Below are positions 27,730 to 37,630 of a DNA stretch of 64,000 nucleotides, one piece after another (position 1 is the stretch's first letter; every line of letters begins with the position of its first letter). The notes below the pieces were generated by a model, which saw only the letters and a list, made by a program, of their open reading frames with translations, searched no databases and was not told where the DNA came from. The translations under genes were made by a program, and so were the position numbers. Source of the DNA: Sinorhizobium medicae (GTDB lineage Bacteria; Pseudomonadota; Alphaproteobacteria; Rhizobiales; Rhizobiaceae); the NCBI RefSeq assembly GCF_007827695.1, contig NZ_VITA01000014.1, positions 124,001 through 188,000 of the forward strand. Direction: 5' to 3'.

Positions 27730-30140
27730 TGTCAATGTCACTTGACGAGGACGCAAGCACGTATGGGTCCAACGACGGCCAAGGAATCTTGAACAGCCTT
27801 CCCGGCCTGGTCTGGACAACGGACGAAACAGGCGCCCTGTGCTACGCGAACTCGCGCTTCACAGAGTTCACTGGACTGATGATCGATCAGGGTGGTTCGC
27901 GGCAGTGGGCAAGCTATCTCCATCCGGACGATCATCTCCTCGTCGTTCCGGCGCAGAAGGGTGGAGCTCAACTCTTCGCTGCCCGTTTGCGGCGACGGGA
28001 CGGACAATTCGAATGGTTCAATCTTTCTGCTTCGCCAATGAAAGGGTTCGGAGGGGAGGTCTGTTGGCTTGCGACAGAGCGTCTTGAGAGGATCGACAAC
28101 CAGTTTGGCAACGCCGATCGTGACTTTCGGAGTTTCCTAGATTCCCTGTCACTCCAGGCGCTTCTACTAACGCCTTCCCTGGAACTTGAGTTTGGAAATC
28201 AGGCAGCATTGCGGTGGTACGGCTTGTCACCAGGCGCCCAGGTGCAAGACAGATCAGTCCACTCCAATCTTAGCAAACTGAAAGAAATCGCTTTTCATTC
28301 GCAGGCCGGGCAGGGCCGAAATGACTCAGCTGTCGTGTCGTATCAAGCGCTCTCTGCGGACGGAACGCTGCGCTGGCTGGAGGCACAGGTCGTACAAATT
28401 CGAATGCAGAACGGAGAGTTGGCGGGCTATTGCGTCCTTCAGACCGACGTTCAGGACAGCCGGGATTCCTCCCACCTGCTCGGGCAGGAAATGGAGATAC
28501 TCGAAATGGTTGCGCGAGGCGCACCGTCGGCAAGTGTTCTTCAACGGCTCTGCGACGTTGTCGCGGATCTGGTTCCGGACCTCGTTTGCGGGTTCCTCGA
28601 GCTTTCGCTTGACCGCAAGCTCTTCCGCATGGGCGCGGCTACCGGGCTGGCAGGAGAGTTCAGGGAGATCTTCGACGGCAGGAGCGTGATTTCGGACAAG
28701 AACCCCTGCTCCACAGCCGCTCTGACAAAAAGGACTGTCGAGATCGCGAATATGGTCGAAAGCGACCAGCGCGAGACCTCGATGGGCGAGATCATGTTGG
28801 CCAACGGTCTGAATTACTGCAAGGCCATTCCCATTCTGTCCCCGTATGGGAACACGGCCGGGATACTTGCAATCCTAAGACATCAGCAAGCAGACTTCGG
28901 ACCTCGCGAGCAGCAAATAGTCGATCGAGCCAAGCACATCGCAGCTATCTCGATAGACAGGACTCGTCACGAGGAAGCTCTAGTCAGGCGAGAGACGCAG
29001 GTCGAACAGAGCCAGGCGCAGCTCGTCGCCGCTCAACGGATTAGTTCAACAGGCAGCTTTACATCTGATATCCAGCGGGATGAGAACATCTGGTCCGAAG
29101 AGTTCTATCGAATTTTTGACCTCGACCCGAAGCTAGAGCCCAGCATCGATGCGGTCAGGGAACGGGTTCATCCAGAAGACCTGGATCTCTTTGACTTCGA
29201 GATGAAGAGAGGGTTTGCTGGCGAGGATGCCGATTTCGTCTTCCGGATCATCAGGACAGACGGGACCCTCAGGTTCATTCGAGGACTTGCGAGGGTTACA
29301 CATTACATCGGCGATCACCCAGTGTTCATGGGAACGGTACAGGACATCACCGAGACAAGACGAGCGGAAGATGCTCTCCGACGCGGCGAGGAAGCACTTG
29401 CGAAAGCCCGAGAAGAACTCGCGTATGTGTCCCGCGTGATGACAATAAGTGCTCTGACGACGTCCATAGCGCACGAGGTGAGCCAACCACTTTCGGGCAT
29501 TCTCGCGAACGCCAATGCATGTGTCCGTCTTTTGGCGCTCGATCCGCCGAACATCGCCTCCGCAACAGACACTGCCCGGCGGACGATCCGAGACACGATG
29601 CGTGCGACCGAAGTTATCAAGCGACTTCGGGCTATGTTCAGTCGACAGTCTCCACCCATGGAGAAGATCGACCTCAATGAGATAGCTCGCGAGGTCATTG
29701 CATTGTCGGCGCGAGACATGCGTGAGAAATTTATCGTCCTGGAGGCCAGGCTGGCGCCAGAGTTGCCGCCTGTCACAGGCGATCGCATTCAGCTTCAGCA
29801 GGTCATTCTCAATATGGTCTTGAACGGGATCGAAGCCATGGCGGAGACCGAGGAGCGGCCTCGCCGTCTGCTCGTGCGCACTGCACTGGTGAGCGAGGAT
29901 ATCCTCACGTTGTCCATCTCGGATGCGGGCGTCGGAATCGCTGCTGACGCTGCGGACAAGATGTTCGAACCGTTCTTCACGACCAAGCGCGACGGGATGG
30001 GCATAGGCCTCTCCATCAGCCGCTCGATAGTTGAAAATCATGGCGGCCGAATGTGGGCGATGTCGAATGACGGACCAGGCGCAACCTTTGCCTTCTCTCT
30101 TCCGAGCCTTGGCAAGCCGACGGACCGATCGGCAACGTGA
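27729..30140 (+). CDS. Soluble PAS-GAF-PAS histidine kinase, FixL-like transmitter
   Basis: About 803 residues without membrane segments. The order is PAS (ILNSLPGLVWTTDETGALCY, about 15-120), a second PAS-like region (about 135-250), GAF (about 260-415), PAS (VAAQRISSTGSFTSDIQ onward, about 430-545), a HisKA box SIAHEVSQPLSG with His near 581, and HATPase_c with QLQQVILNMVLNGIEAM, SDAGVGI and GMGIGLSISRSIV. The transmitter closely resembles those at 53.9 and 56.7 kb. No receiver gene follows; the FixJ-like regulator at 38.6 kb is the likely partner. TTG at 27726 is an alternative start. A hairpin follows at 30302-30335. Confidence 0.88.
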   Translation: MSMSLDEDASTYGSNDGQGILNSLPGLVWTTDETGALCYANSRFTEFTGLMIDQGGSRQWASYLHPDDHLLVVPAQKGGAQLFAARLRRRDGQFEWFNLSASPMKGFGGEVCWLATERLERIDNQFGNADRDFRSFLDSLSLQALLLTPSLELEFGNQAALRWYGLSPGAQVQDRSVHSNLSKLKEIAFHSQAGQGRNDSAVVSYQALSADGTLRWLEAQVVQIRMQNGELAGYCVLQTDVQDSRDSSHLLGQEMEILEMVARGAPSASVLQRLCDVVADLVPDLVCGFLELSLDRKLFRMGAATGLAGEFREIFDGRSVISDKNPCSTAALTKRTVEIANMVESDQRETSMGEIMLANGLNYCKAIPILSPYGNTAGILAILRHQQADFGPREQQIVDRAKHIAAISIDRTRHEEALVRRETQVEQSQAQLVAAQRISSTGSFTSDIQRDENIWSEEFYRIFDLDPKLEPSIDAVRERVHPEDLDLFDFEMKRGFAGEDADFVFRIIRTDGTLRFIRGLARVTHYIGDHPVFMGTVQDITETRRAEDALRRGEEALAKAREELAYVSRVMTISALTTSIAHEVSQPLSGILANANACVRLLALDPPNIASATDTARRTIRDTMRATEVIKRLRAMFSRQSPPMEKIDLNEIAREVIALSARDMREKFIVLEARLAPELPPVTGDRIQLQQVILNMVLNGIEAMAETEERPRRLLVRTALVSEDILTLSISDAGVGIAADAADKMFEPFFTTKRDGMGIGLSISRSIVENHGGRMWAMSNDGPGATFAFSLPSLGKPTDRSAT

Positions 30141-30301
30141 AGCGCGCGCCAGATGGCCGATACCTAAGTCTGGTTTTGCAACGGCTCGAAGATGGCTATT
30201 CTCTGATCATCGCCTCCTCCTCCTATGGCGATACGCTGATGCAGCAACAGCGCTCCCGTGTCCTCCCCTCCGCCGGAGCGCGCGGATCCTCCCGGTCCGC
30301 T

Positions 30302-30335
30302 GAAGGCCGTCTCCACCCGCCCGGAGGCGGCCTTC
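30302..30335 (+). terminator. GC-rich hairpin downstream of the kinase gene
   Basis: GAAGGCCGTCTCC (30302-30314) pairs with GGAGGCGGCCTTC (30323-30335), a 13-bp stem with one G-T pair and an 8-base loop. There is no clean T-run after it. It separates the MFS-kinase transcript from the molybdoenzyme pseudogene and its upstream element. Confidence 0.5.
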
Positions 30336-30366
30336 GTTCGGGCTCACGTTACCCGTGACAGCGGGC

Positions 30367-30384
30367 GATACCATTGTGCAGTAG
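30367..30384 (+). promoter_or_regulatory. 18-bp regulon element upstream of YdeP-like pseudogene
   Basis: GATACCATTGTGCAGTAG matches the consensus GAYACCATSGTRCAATRG at all but two positions. It points towards the decayed molybdopterin oxidoreductase beginning about 90 bp further on, which implies that this gene once belonged to the same regulon. Confidence 0.65.
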
Positions 30385-30475
30385 GATTCAAGCCTTAGGC
30401 GCGGCTAGGTGGTTGCCTAGCAGCGACGAGAGGTAATCCATATCAGCAAGCAAATCGAACTTTCCCGCTCCTGGC

Positions 30476-32630
30476 TTGGTACGGGCGACATTCAACAATC
30501 CGCCGAAGGCAAACCAGCCCGAGGGATTCGACTGCCCAGGCTGCGCTTGGCCGGATCCGAAACATAACTCGTCCTTCGAATTCTGCGAGAACGGCGCCGA
30601 AGCCATCAGTTGGGAATCCACCGCCAAGCGGACGGATGCCGATTTTCTTCAGCGAGCATACAGTCTCGGAGCTATGGGAGTGGTCCGATCATCAACTCGA
30701 AGACGCTGGCCAACTGTCACTGCCACTGCGTTACAATTCCGAGACTGATCACTATGAGCCGATCGCATGGGAGGATGCGTTTGCGCTGACTGCCGCTGGA
30801 CTCAACGCGCTCGACGATCCCGACAGAGCGGAATTCTACACGTCGGGACGAGCCTCAACGAGGCGGCGTTTCTATCTCAGCTTTTCGGTCGGGCCTACGG
30901 GACCAACAACCTCCCGGACTGCTCGAATATGTGCCACGAGGCCACCAGCGTCCGCTTTGGAGTGGGAAAAGGCACCGTAACTCTCAAAGATTTCGGCCAC
31001 GTCGACGCGATCGTCAGCTTCGGACACAACCCCGGCACCAAACACCCGCGCATGATGTCCACCCTTCACGACGCGGAACGCCGCGGCGTTCCAATCATCG
31101 TGTTCAATCCTCTGAAGGAGCGCGCACTCGAACGCTTTGCCGCGCCGCAAGACCCGATTGAGATGGTGACGCTTTCCTCCACCCGCATCGCGTCCGCGTA
31201 TCATCAAGTGCGGGTGGGCGGCGATCTCGCGGCACTCAAAGGCATCATGAAGGCCGTGTTCACGCTTGATGCTGAAAGTCTGACTGGTGAAGAGCCGGGC
31301 GTGTTGGACCGCGCCTTCATATCTGAGCACACGACGGGCATTGACGCCTCAAGGCTGATATCGAAGCGACCACCTGGGATGAAATAGTGTCGGCAAGCGG
31401 TTTGTCACAAGCGGCGATCGAGTGCGCCGCTGAGGTTTACGCCCATGCGAAGAACGTAATCGTTTGCTATGGGATGGGCGTCACCCAGCACGCTCTAGGT
31501 ATGTCGAATGCTCAGCAGATCACCAATTTGCTCATGCTGCGAGAAACATCGGCCGCCAAGACGCCGGAGTTACTCCGATTCGCGGTCATTCCACCGTCCA
31601 GGGCGACCGGACAGTCGGCATCACCGAGATCCCAGGCAAGTCACTCCTCAAAGGCATGGAACGGGCTTTCGGTTTCCAGCCCCACGCGGACAAGGGACAC
31701 AACGCGGTAGAGGCCATGGAGGCTATCATCGCGGGCGAGTCAAAGGCATTGATCTGCCTCGTCGGAAATCTTCCGGTCGCGATGTCGGATCACTTACCTT
31801 TGCGGGAATGCGAAGGCTCGATCTTGCTTTCCACATCGCAACGAAGCTGAATCGCTCCCACCTCCTCGTCGCGAGGACATCCCTTTATCCTGCCCTGCCT
31901 TGGTCGAACGGATCTCGATACTCAAGAGTCAGGCCCCCAAGCGGTCACTGTCGAGGGTTCGACGTCGATGGTGCACGCATCACGAGGGTTCCTGAAGCCG
32001 CTGGCGACATGGTCAGATCCGAAACTGCGTTATAGCTGGAATAGCGAAGGCTAGGTTTGGTGATCGTCACGGCATCGACTCGGACGGCCTTGTTGGAGAC
32101 TACGATCGCATCCGCGACAAGATCGAGGCGGTCTTCACCGATTTCTTCGACTTCAATGCCCGGGTTTGCAATCCGGGTGGTTTCCGATTGGACGTTGCGG
32201 CCTACTTCCGTCGCTGGAATACCGTCAGCGGCAAAGCTACCTTCCTGATCGCGCCCGGAATCCGCAAGGATCGGCACTCGCAGCGAAAGAAGCGCTCTTC
32301 CTGACGACGATCCGCAGCCACGATCAGTACGATACCACCGTCTATGGCCTTGATGATCGCTGCCAAGGCGTTTTTGGCCGACGCGACATTGTCTTCATGA
32401 GCCAGGAGGACTTGGCCAATCGTGGGCTCGCCGACGGAGGTCAAATCGAAATCTGCGGGCTTTTGGGCGATGAAGAATCGCACTCGATAGGCAGCCTTAC
32501 TGCCGTGGCGTATGACATCCCACGTGGCTCCGTCGCAGGCTATCATCCGGAAATGAACCCGGTGATGTCGCTATCTCGTTTCGTTCCGCAATCGGACACA
32601 CCCTCATATATGGGGTATCCGTTACGGTGA
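30476..32630 (+). pseudogene. YdeP/FdhF-like molybdopterin oxidoreductase, multiply disrupted
   Basis: Pieces of one protein occur in order in changing frames: [20 protein letters not shown] (about 30525), [30 protein letters not shown] then, shifted, EAAFLSQLFGRAYGTNNLPD and CSNMCHEATSVRFGVGKGTV, IVSFGHNPGTKHPRMMSTLH, a TAG after PPGMK at 31387, NVIVCYGMGVTQHALGMSNA, and the C-terminus YDIPRGSVAGYHPEMNPVMS. These are hallmarks of YdeP-type formate dehydrogenase-like proteins (about 760 residues when intact). Several frameshifts and at least one stop make it non-functional. It lies 56 bp before the aldehyde dehydrogenase gene. Confidence 0.88.
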
Positions 32631-32686
32631 CACGAGCCGCCGGAACTCCTATATCAAGCTCGGTAGTTCAATAAGGAAATTCGAGC

Positions 32687-34210
32687 ATGACGATCATTGG
32701 AAACCTGCTTATCGCGGGATCGGAAAAACGCGGCACCAACGGCGAGTTCCACGGAATCGAGTCAGCCACTGGCAACCCGCTTCCGGTGTCCTTCGGCGGA
32801 GCAACGCCCGAGGATGTCGAACGTGCTGCAAGCAAAGCCTGGGCGGCTTTCCAGCTCTATCGGGAGACCGATCTCGAGTCTCGGGCAGCTTTCCTCGAGA
32901 CAATTGCGGAAGAGGTCGAGAGCATTGGCGACAGTCTGATCGTCAGAGCGATGGCAGAGACTGGTCTGCCGCGTGGAAGGCTTGAAGGTGAGCGTGCGCG
33001 CACTCTCGGCCAGCTTCGACTGTTCGCCAAGGAGGTTCGCGATGGGCGCTTCCAGGAGCTGCGTTTCGATGGTGCCGATCCGTCTCGCAAACCAGCGCCG
33101 AAACCAGATCTTCGGTTGCGAAACGTCCCACTTGGCCCGGTGGCGGTATTCGGTGCCTCCAACTTTCCCCTCGCCTTCTCCGTCGCCGGCGGCGACACGG
33201 CCTCGGCTCTCGCCGCTGGTTGCCCAGTTATCGTGAAGGCTCACTCGGCGCATCCGGGAACTTCCGAACTCGTTGGCCGGGCGGTGCAACGCGCCGTGGC
33301 GCGAGCGAACCTGCATCCCGGCACATTCTCTCTGATTTTCGATACCGGATTCGAGGCTGGGCAGAAGTTGGTCGCAGATCCGCGAATTCGCGCAGTCGGC
33401 TTCACCGGATCCCGCCGAGGCGGAACTGCTCTGATGGAGATAGCCTCGCGTCGGAAACAGCCGATCCCGGTCTACGCCGAGATGAGCAGCATCAATCCAG
33501 TCATCCTCTTTCCAGATGCCTTGAAAAACCGCGCGCGTGAAATCGCCTCGGCGTTCGTTGCTTCTCTTGTCCTTGGAGCTGGGCAGTTCTGCACGAACCC
33601 AGGCTTGCTTCTGGCTCTCGATGGAGCAGACCTCGATACATTCACCCAAACGGCTGCGGAGCTGCTTGCCGAGATCAGCGCGCAGCCGATGCTGACACCC
33701 TCGATTGCGAAGGCCTATAGTGATGGAGTGGCAAAGCTCGAGCGGCACCCGGAAGTGCGATCCATCGCGTCGGGGAAAACCGGATCGGCGTACGAAGGTG
33801 CGGCCGCACTCTTCGAAACCTCGGCCGAAGCCTTCCTTGCCCACCACGAACTGCAAGACGAAGTGTTCGGCGCCGCTGGCCTGATCGTGCGCTGCAGGAA
33901 TTTGGCTCAGCTGGATGAAGTCGTGGATGCGCTGGAAGGACAGCTCACTGTCGCGCTTCACATCGATGACGGCGATCAGGAGGCAGTGACTTCCCTCATT
34001 CCAAAGCTTGAATTGCTTGCTGGACGACTGCTCGTGAACGGGTTCGGCACGGGGGTGGAAGTCTCCCCTGCGATGGTCCACGGCGGTCCCTACCCGGCGA
34101 CTTCCGACGGAAGATCGACCTCCGTAGGCACGCTCGCGATCTACAGGTTTCTGAGACCAGTCTCGTATCAGGACTTCCCTGTTATACTGCTTCCCCAAGC
34201 CCTGCGGTAA
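32687..34210 (+). CDS. Alpha-ketoglutarate semialdehyde dehydrogenase family
   Basis: A 507-residue NADP-type aldehyde dehydrogenase of the 2,5-dioxopentanoate dehydrogenase group. Visible motifs are [20 protein letters not shown], the cofactor loop [10 protein letters not shown], the general-base region [12 protein letters not shown] and the catalytic Cys in [10 protein letters not shown]. The family oxidises 2,5-dioxopentanoate to 2-oxoglutarate at the end of pentose, hexarate and hydroxyproline degradation. No upstream pathway gene is adjacent, so here it may act as a general aldehyde scavenger. The start follows AAGGAAATTCGAGC. Confidence 0.88.
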   Translation: MTIIGNLLIAGSEKRGTNGEFHGIESATGNPLPVSFGGATPEDVERAASKAWAAFQLYRETDLESRAAFLETIAEEVESIGDSLIVRAMAETGLPRGRLEGERARTLGQLRLFAKEVRDGRFQELRFDGADPSRKPAPKPDLRLRNVPLGPVAVFGASNFPLAFSVAGGDTASALAAGCPVIVKAHSAHPGTSELVGRAVQRAVARANLHPGTFSLIFDTGFEAGQKLVADPRIRAVGFTGSRRGGTALMEIASRRKQPIPVYAEMSSINPVILFPDALKNRAREIASAFVASLVLGAGQFCTNPGLLLALDGADLDTFTQTAAELLAEISAQPMLTPSIAKAYSDGVAKLERHPEVRSIASGKTGSAYEGAAALFETSAEAFLAHHELQDEVFGAAGLIVRCRNLAQLDEVVDALEGQLTVALHIDDGDQEAVTSLIPKLELLAGRLLVNGFGTGVEVSPAMVHGGPYPATSDGRSTSVGTLAIYRFLRPVSYQDFPVILLPQALR

Positions 34211-34214
34211 GACG

Positions 34215-34466
34215 CTATCCCGTGGGTGGCCTGACCAAAATCAATTGGCCACCCCAATTCCGCTTTTCATAAAGTCGCCTCCTGAGCTCCTCCTCGGTGC
34301 TCAGGCCGTTCTGATATAGGGTGACCAAGTACCTGGCGGCCTCCTCGGCAACGTCTCCTTGTCTGTCGCATCGCCGCTGAGAGCAGTATTCCCTCACCAG
34401 ACTGCGCATCATCGCGATTTCTTCGGCGCCAAGCGGCCGCCCACCTATCGAAAAGCTTTCGTGCAT
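34215..34466 (-). CDS. Hypothetical 83-residue protein
   Basis: MHESFSIGGRPLGAEEIAMM begins a charged helical protein with LVREYCSQRRCDRQGDVAEE and YLVTLYQNGLSTEEELRRRL. It is soluble, with no known motif, and resembles short rhizobial proteins of unknown function. It is convergent with the aldehyde dehydrogenase and follows a small membrane protein gene with an 18-bp gap, so both may share one transcript. Confidence 0.55.
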   Translation of the reverse strand: MHESFSIGGRPLGAEEIAMMRSLVREYCSQRRCDRQGDVAEEAARYLVTLYQNGLSTEEELRRRLYEKRNWGGQLILVRPPTG

Positions 34467-34484
34467 CCGCGCCCCTGACCGCTC

Positions 34485-34694
34485 TTACGCCGGGTCGATC
34501 GATCTGCACTGTGGTGCACAGGTCGCGCCGACATTCCGGATCGAGTTGCTGGCGCCTGTCGAGGCAGGAACCCAAACCCGTGCGGCCTGCGTCGGTTGCC
34601 TCACGGACACCAACGCGACAATCAAGGCGGCGATGGCCACCAGGATAACGAAGCCCGGAAAGCCGGACCCCGGGGGGCGGTAGTCTTGCGACAT
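34485..34694 (-). CDS. Small single-helix membrane protein
   Basis: A 69-residue protein starting MSQDYRPPGSGFPGFVILVA after a GGGAGAAG ribosome site. One transmembrane helix (about residues 13-32) is followed by a positively charged then Ser/Thr-rich tail with two Cys (ATCAPQC). A longer frame runs upstream, but the ribosome site supports this start. No family was recognised. A copy of the 18-bp regulon element lies 69 bp upstream. Confidence 0.55.
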   Translation of the reverse strand: MSQDYRPPGSGFPGFVILVAIAALIVALVSVRQPTQAARVWVPASTGASNSIRNVGATCAPQCRSIDPA

Positions 34695-34763
34695 AATCTT
34701 CTCCCTTTCGGTCGTTTGCACGCCGTCATGGAGAACGAGTATGTCGAATGCCGTCTTGGGCGG

Positions 34764-34781
34764 GATTGAACATAGGTATCG
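34764..34781 (-). promoter_or_regulatory. 18-bp regulon element, minus-strand copy
   Basis: On the minus strand GATACCTATGTTCAATCC reads towards the small membrane protein gene, 69 bp before its ATG. A GGT arm 12 bp upstream (extended site 34764-34790) gives GGTCT-CGGCG-ATACC, a dyad also seen at other copies. The 3' CAATAG is changed to CAATCC. Confidence 0.55.
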
Positions 34782-34801
34782 CCGAGACCTTGGTATGACC
34801 A

Positions 34802-34819
34802 ACACCTTCGTTTAGTAGC
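34802..34819 (+). promoter_or_regulatory. 18-bp regulon element, plus-strand copy
   Basis: AACACCTTCGTTTAGTAG, extended upstream by GGTAT-GACCA (34793-34819), reads towards the Tat-exported hydrolase gene at 34913. It is a weaker match (TTTAGTAG instead of RCAATAG), but it forms the divergent partner of the copy at 34764-34781. Confidence 0.45.
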
Positions 34820-34912
34820 GGCAAGCGATTCATCTCTCCAAAGTCCTATCGACTTCGTTCTTGGACACCCCCCGATAGCGGATGGGTCCTACGCCATATC
34901 GAGGAGACAATC

Positions 34913-35953
34913 ATGAGCACCACCGAGCCTGCCATCCTGACCCGTCGTTCATTCAGTGGGGCTGCTCTTGGCTTGACTGCCACGGGAATCCTCGGCGCCA
35001 TCGTGGGTACTGCACGCGCGGATCAGACCAGCAGCCCGAAACCGACGGCACTTCCTCTCGCCGCCAGCGAAACAGTCGATGCTGGCGACCTCAAGGTAGC
35101 ATACTCAGCGGTCGGCCCGCAGGATGGATCACCCGTGATTCTGCTTCATGGGTGGCCGTATGACATCAACAGTTTCGCAGAAGTTGCTCCGATCCTAGCT
35201 GCACGGGGCCACAGGGTGATTGTCCCGTTCCTGCGCGGTTATGGCGGCACCACGTTTCTTTCTAAGGAGACGAAACGAAACGGACAGCAGTCGGCGCTCG
35301 CCGTTGACGCCATCAAATTGATGGATGCCCTCAAGATCGATCGCGCCACCATCGCCGGGTTCGACTGGGGCGCTCGCACCGCCGATATTGTGGCCGCGCT
35401 GTGGCCCGAGCGCTGCAAGGCACTGGTCTCGGTCAGCGGCTATCTCATCGGCAGCCAGGCTGCCGGAAAAGTTCCCCTACCCCCGTCCGCCGAGCTCCAG
35501 TGGTGGTATCAGTACTATTTCGCAACTGAACGTGGGCGCGAGGGTTACGCGAAGTACACGAACGATTTCGCCAAGCTGATCTGGAAGCTCGCCTCCCCTC
35601 AATGGCAATTCGACGACGCCACTTTCGACCAGACGGCGACCGCGTTCACAAACCCAGACCATGTCGAAATCGTCGCCCATAACTATCGATGGCGCCTCGG
35701 GCTGACTTCGGGAGAAAAGCGGTTCGACGAATACGAGGCAAAGCTCGCGACGGGACCGGAACTGTCCGTCCCCACGATCACTATGGAAGGCGATGCCAAC
35801 GGCGCGCCGCATCCCGATCCGAAGGCCTATGCAGGCAAGTTCATCGGAAAATATGAGCACCGCCTGATCTCGGGCGGCATCGGTCACAATCTTCCCCAGG
35901 AGGCACCTGCTGCCTTTGCCCAAGCGGTCATCGACGTGGATGCGTGGTCCTAG
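34913..35953 (+). CDS. Tat-exported alpha/beta hydrolase
   Basis: A 346-residue protein. Residues 1-36 form a twin-arginine signal (LTRRSFSGAALGLTATGILG, ending GTARA). The mature part is an alpha/beta hydrolase with oxyanion strand VILLHGWPYD, a nucleophile region IAGFDWGAR (Asp nucleophile, as in epoxide hydrolases and dehalogenases) and a late GGIGHNLPQE holding the catalytic His. Periplasmic hydrolysis of an epoxide, halide or ester is inferred. It is preceded by a divergent pair of regulon elements. Confidence 0.88.
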   Translation: MSTTEPAILTRRSFSGAALGLTATGILGAIVGTARADQTSSPKPTALPLAASETVDAGDLKVAYSAVGPQDGSPVILLHGWPYDINSFAEVAPILAARGHRVIVPFLRGYGGTTFLSKETKRNGQQSALAVDAIKLMDALKIDRATIAGFDWGARTADIVAALWPERCKALVSVSGYLIGSQAAGKVPLPPSAELQWWYQYYFATERGREGYAKYTNDFAKLIWKLASPQWQFDDATFDQTATAFTNPDHVEIVAHNYRWRLGLTSGEKRFDEYEAKLATGPELSVPTITMEGDANGAPHPDPKAYAGKFIGKYEHRLISGGIGHNLPQEAPAAFAQAVIDVDAWS

Positions 35954-35973
35954 CTGAAGAAGTGGACACCACA

Positions 35974-36605
35974 ATGATAGATCTGGCCCACGAACACCCA
36001 AAACGCATCCTCGACAGCTTTTTGTCGGGGGCCACTGGGTGAGAGCTACTGGATCGAAATCGAAGGAGCTTGTCAGTCCCGCTGATGGCAAAACGCTTGC
36101 CGACGTGCCGATAGCAACGGCAGACGAAATCGATCTGGCAATCGCGTCCGCGGCAAACGCCTTCGAGCATGGGCCATGGCCCAGGACCCACCCGAGCGAG
36201 CGCGCAGCACTGATGACCACGTTCGCCGAAGCGCTCGAACGACGCATGCCCCTTTTCCGAGGCTTTGGGCCGCACAGGTCGGCGCCCCCGTCGCTCTGGC
36301 AAGTCGGCTGGCACCGCTCGCTGTAGCTCGGTTGCGGTACGTCGCAGGCCTCGCCCTCACCTACGGAGTTCGAAAAGGGGCGTAACGCGACGCTTGGCTC
36401 TGCGCGGATCCTTCCGAGCCAGTTGGTCCGGCAGCGATCATAATCCCTTGTAACGCGGCCTTTCCGATCCTGATGACCAAGCTGAGCGCTGCCCTTGCCG
36501 CCGGATGAACGTGCGTTATCAAGCCTTCAGGGATTGGCCGCGAGGGTGGAGCCCGAGGGGCTCGCCGCATTTCTTGAGACCAAGGCTGTCCTATTCCCAT
36601 CCTAG
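35974..36605 (+). pseudogene. Aldehyde dehydrogenase remnant with large deletions
   Basis: The start MIDLAHEHPKRILDSFLSGA runs into TGA at about 36040. Shifted frames give SKELVSPADGKTLADVPIAT and IASAANAFEHGPWPRTHPSE, then AAQVGAPVALAS-like text, PCNAAFPILMTKLSAALAAG and the C-terminal EPEGLAAFLETKAVLFPS with a TAG at 36605. These are the first ~100 residues, part of the centre and the last ~25 residues of an aldehyde dehydrogenase. The catalytic Cys region is missing. Confidence 0.82.
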
Positions 36606-36645
36606 GGGCAGCCTTGAAAATCAGCGAGATCGCGGCAGATAGCGC

Positions 36646-37011
36646 CTACGCCTCCTTGTTGTCGTTCATTCCCAGAATGGCCGCGGCTTGCAGCGCCGCC
36701 GGATCGTCTGCCTTCGCGCGCAGATATCCGAGGAGAGAGGAAAAGTCCGTGTCGCACATATTTGCGGGCATAAGAATTCCGGTCGAATTCATTTCGTCCA
36801 GGTCAACAGCGCCGTCTCCGTTGTGGTCGAGCTTCTGCTTCATATCGACCGTGGGGCGGCCGTTATCATCGAGTGCTACACCCGGTCTGAGAATCTGATC
36901 AAAGTTATTGAGTTCGTCCCCCGTCAGCTTGTTGTTCCCGTCCCTGTCGAATTTGGCGAAAGCCTTGTTCAGCATCTGGGAAAGCGGCGAGGCGTCGGCA
37001 ACGACGGTCAT
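36646..37011 (-). CDS. EF-hand calcium-binding protein
   Basis: A 121-residue protein with two EF-hand loops, DRDGNNKLTGDE (about residues 22-33) and DHNGDGAVDLDE (about 63-74), each with acidic ligands at loop positions 1, 3, 5 and 12. There is no signal peptide or membrane helix. The function is unknown; it may act as a calcium sensor or buffer. ATG at 37011 follows AGGAGATTTTG. Transcription is convergent with the aldehyde dehydrogenase remnant. Confidence 0.82.
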   Translation of the reverse strand: MTVVADASPLSQMLNKAFAKFDRDGNNKLTGDELNNFDQILRPGVALDDNGRPTVDMKQKLDHNGDGAVDLDEMNSTGILMPANMCDTDFSSLLGYLRAKADDPAALQAAAILGMNDNKEA

Positions 37012-37153
37012 CAAAATCTCCTGTGAGCAACGAGAATCAATAAAATTCGGCAGGATTCACCGTGGCGAAAATATTTGTCCGTTTATCTTGAGCGGGCCTG
37101 ACCGCACGCGGCGCAAGGAGCGGGGCGATCTGCACCGCCGCTCGCTCTGCCTA

Positions 37154-37615
37154 TCAGCCAAAAATCAGACGCTGGTAATCGCGAAGCATATCCGCGTCCT
37201 CAACCGAGCCATGGTGATGGAGCTGCCGCCAGGAACCATCAAGTCTGACGAGCCAACGCGTCGTTCGAAATGCGATCTCCAGCTCTTTGTACGCGGTAAC
37301 GCACTTGCCACGCTCTCTTCCGACAAAGAGATGCCAATCGGGTCCTCCCTGACTCGTAAAGTCATGAAAGGTGACGTGGACCTTTGCAGGTCCGCTGAAG
37401 AGCTTGGAATAGCCCTCCTCGATCGCAATCCAGCCCCGACGGATGCCGCCGATCGGGTTGTCCATGCTCGGGGCCTCGCCTGCAAGCCACACGGATTCCA
37501 AGCCCCGAAGATCGCCGGCGTTGAAGGCCCGGTAGAAATCGATCAGGACATCGAGGGGGCCGCCGTCTCCGGATTTGAGCTCGACGCCTTCAATCTCCGA
37601 AAGTTGGGTCTTCAT
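37154..37615 (-). CDS. NTF2/SnoaL-like protein
   Basis: A 153-residue NTF2-like fold protein: DVLIDFYRAFNAGDLRGLES, WIAIEEGYSKLFSG, FHDFTSQGGPDWHLFVGRER and WRQLHHHGSVED. Such proteins bind small hydrophobic molecules or act as isomerases; the ligand is unknown. It follows the DJ-1-like gene after 15 bp and is probably cotranscribed from the element-bearing promoter at 38433-38450. Confidence 0.82.
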   Translation of the reverse strand: MKTQLSEIEGVELKSGDGGPLDVLIDFYRAFNAGDLRGLESVWLAGEAPSMDNPIGGIRRGWIAIEEGYSKLFSGPAKVHVTFHDFTSQGGPDWHLFVGRERGKCVTAYKELEIAFRTTRWLVRLDGSWRQLHHHGSVEDADMLRDYQRLIFG

Positions 37616-37630
37616 GACAGTCCTCGCCGA

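Noticed and set aside
32655..32680. GGTAGTTCAATAAGG before the aldehyde dehydrogenase as a regulon element
   Set aside because: It lacks the ATACC half and overlaps the ribosome-binding region, so it does not fit the pattern.
32762..34198. 478-codon open frame on the minus strand
   Set aside because: It is the shadow of the aldehyde dehydrogenase, which has all catalytic motifs.
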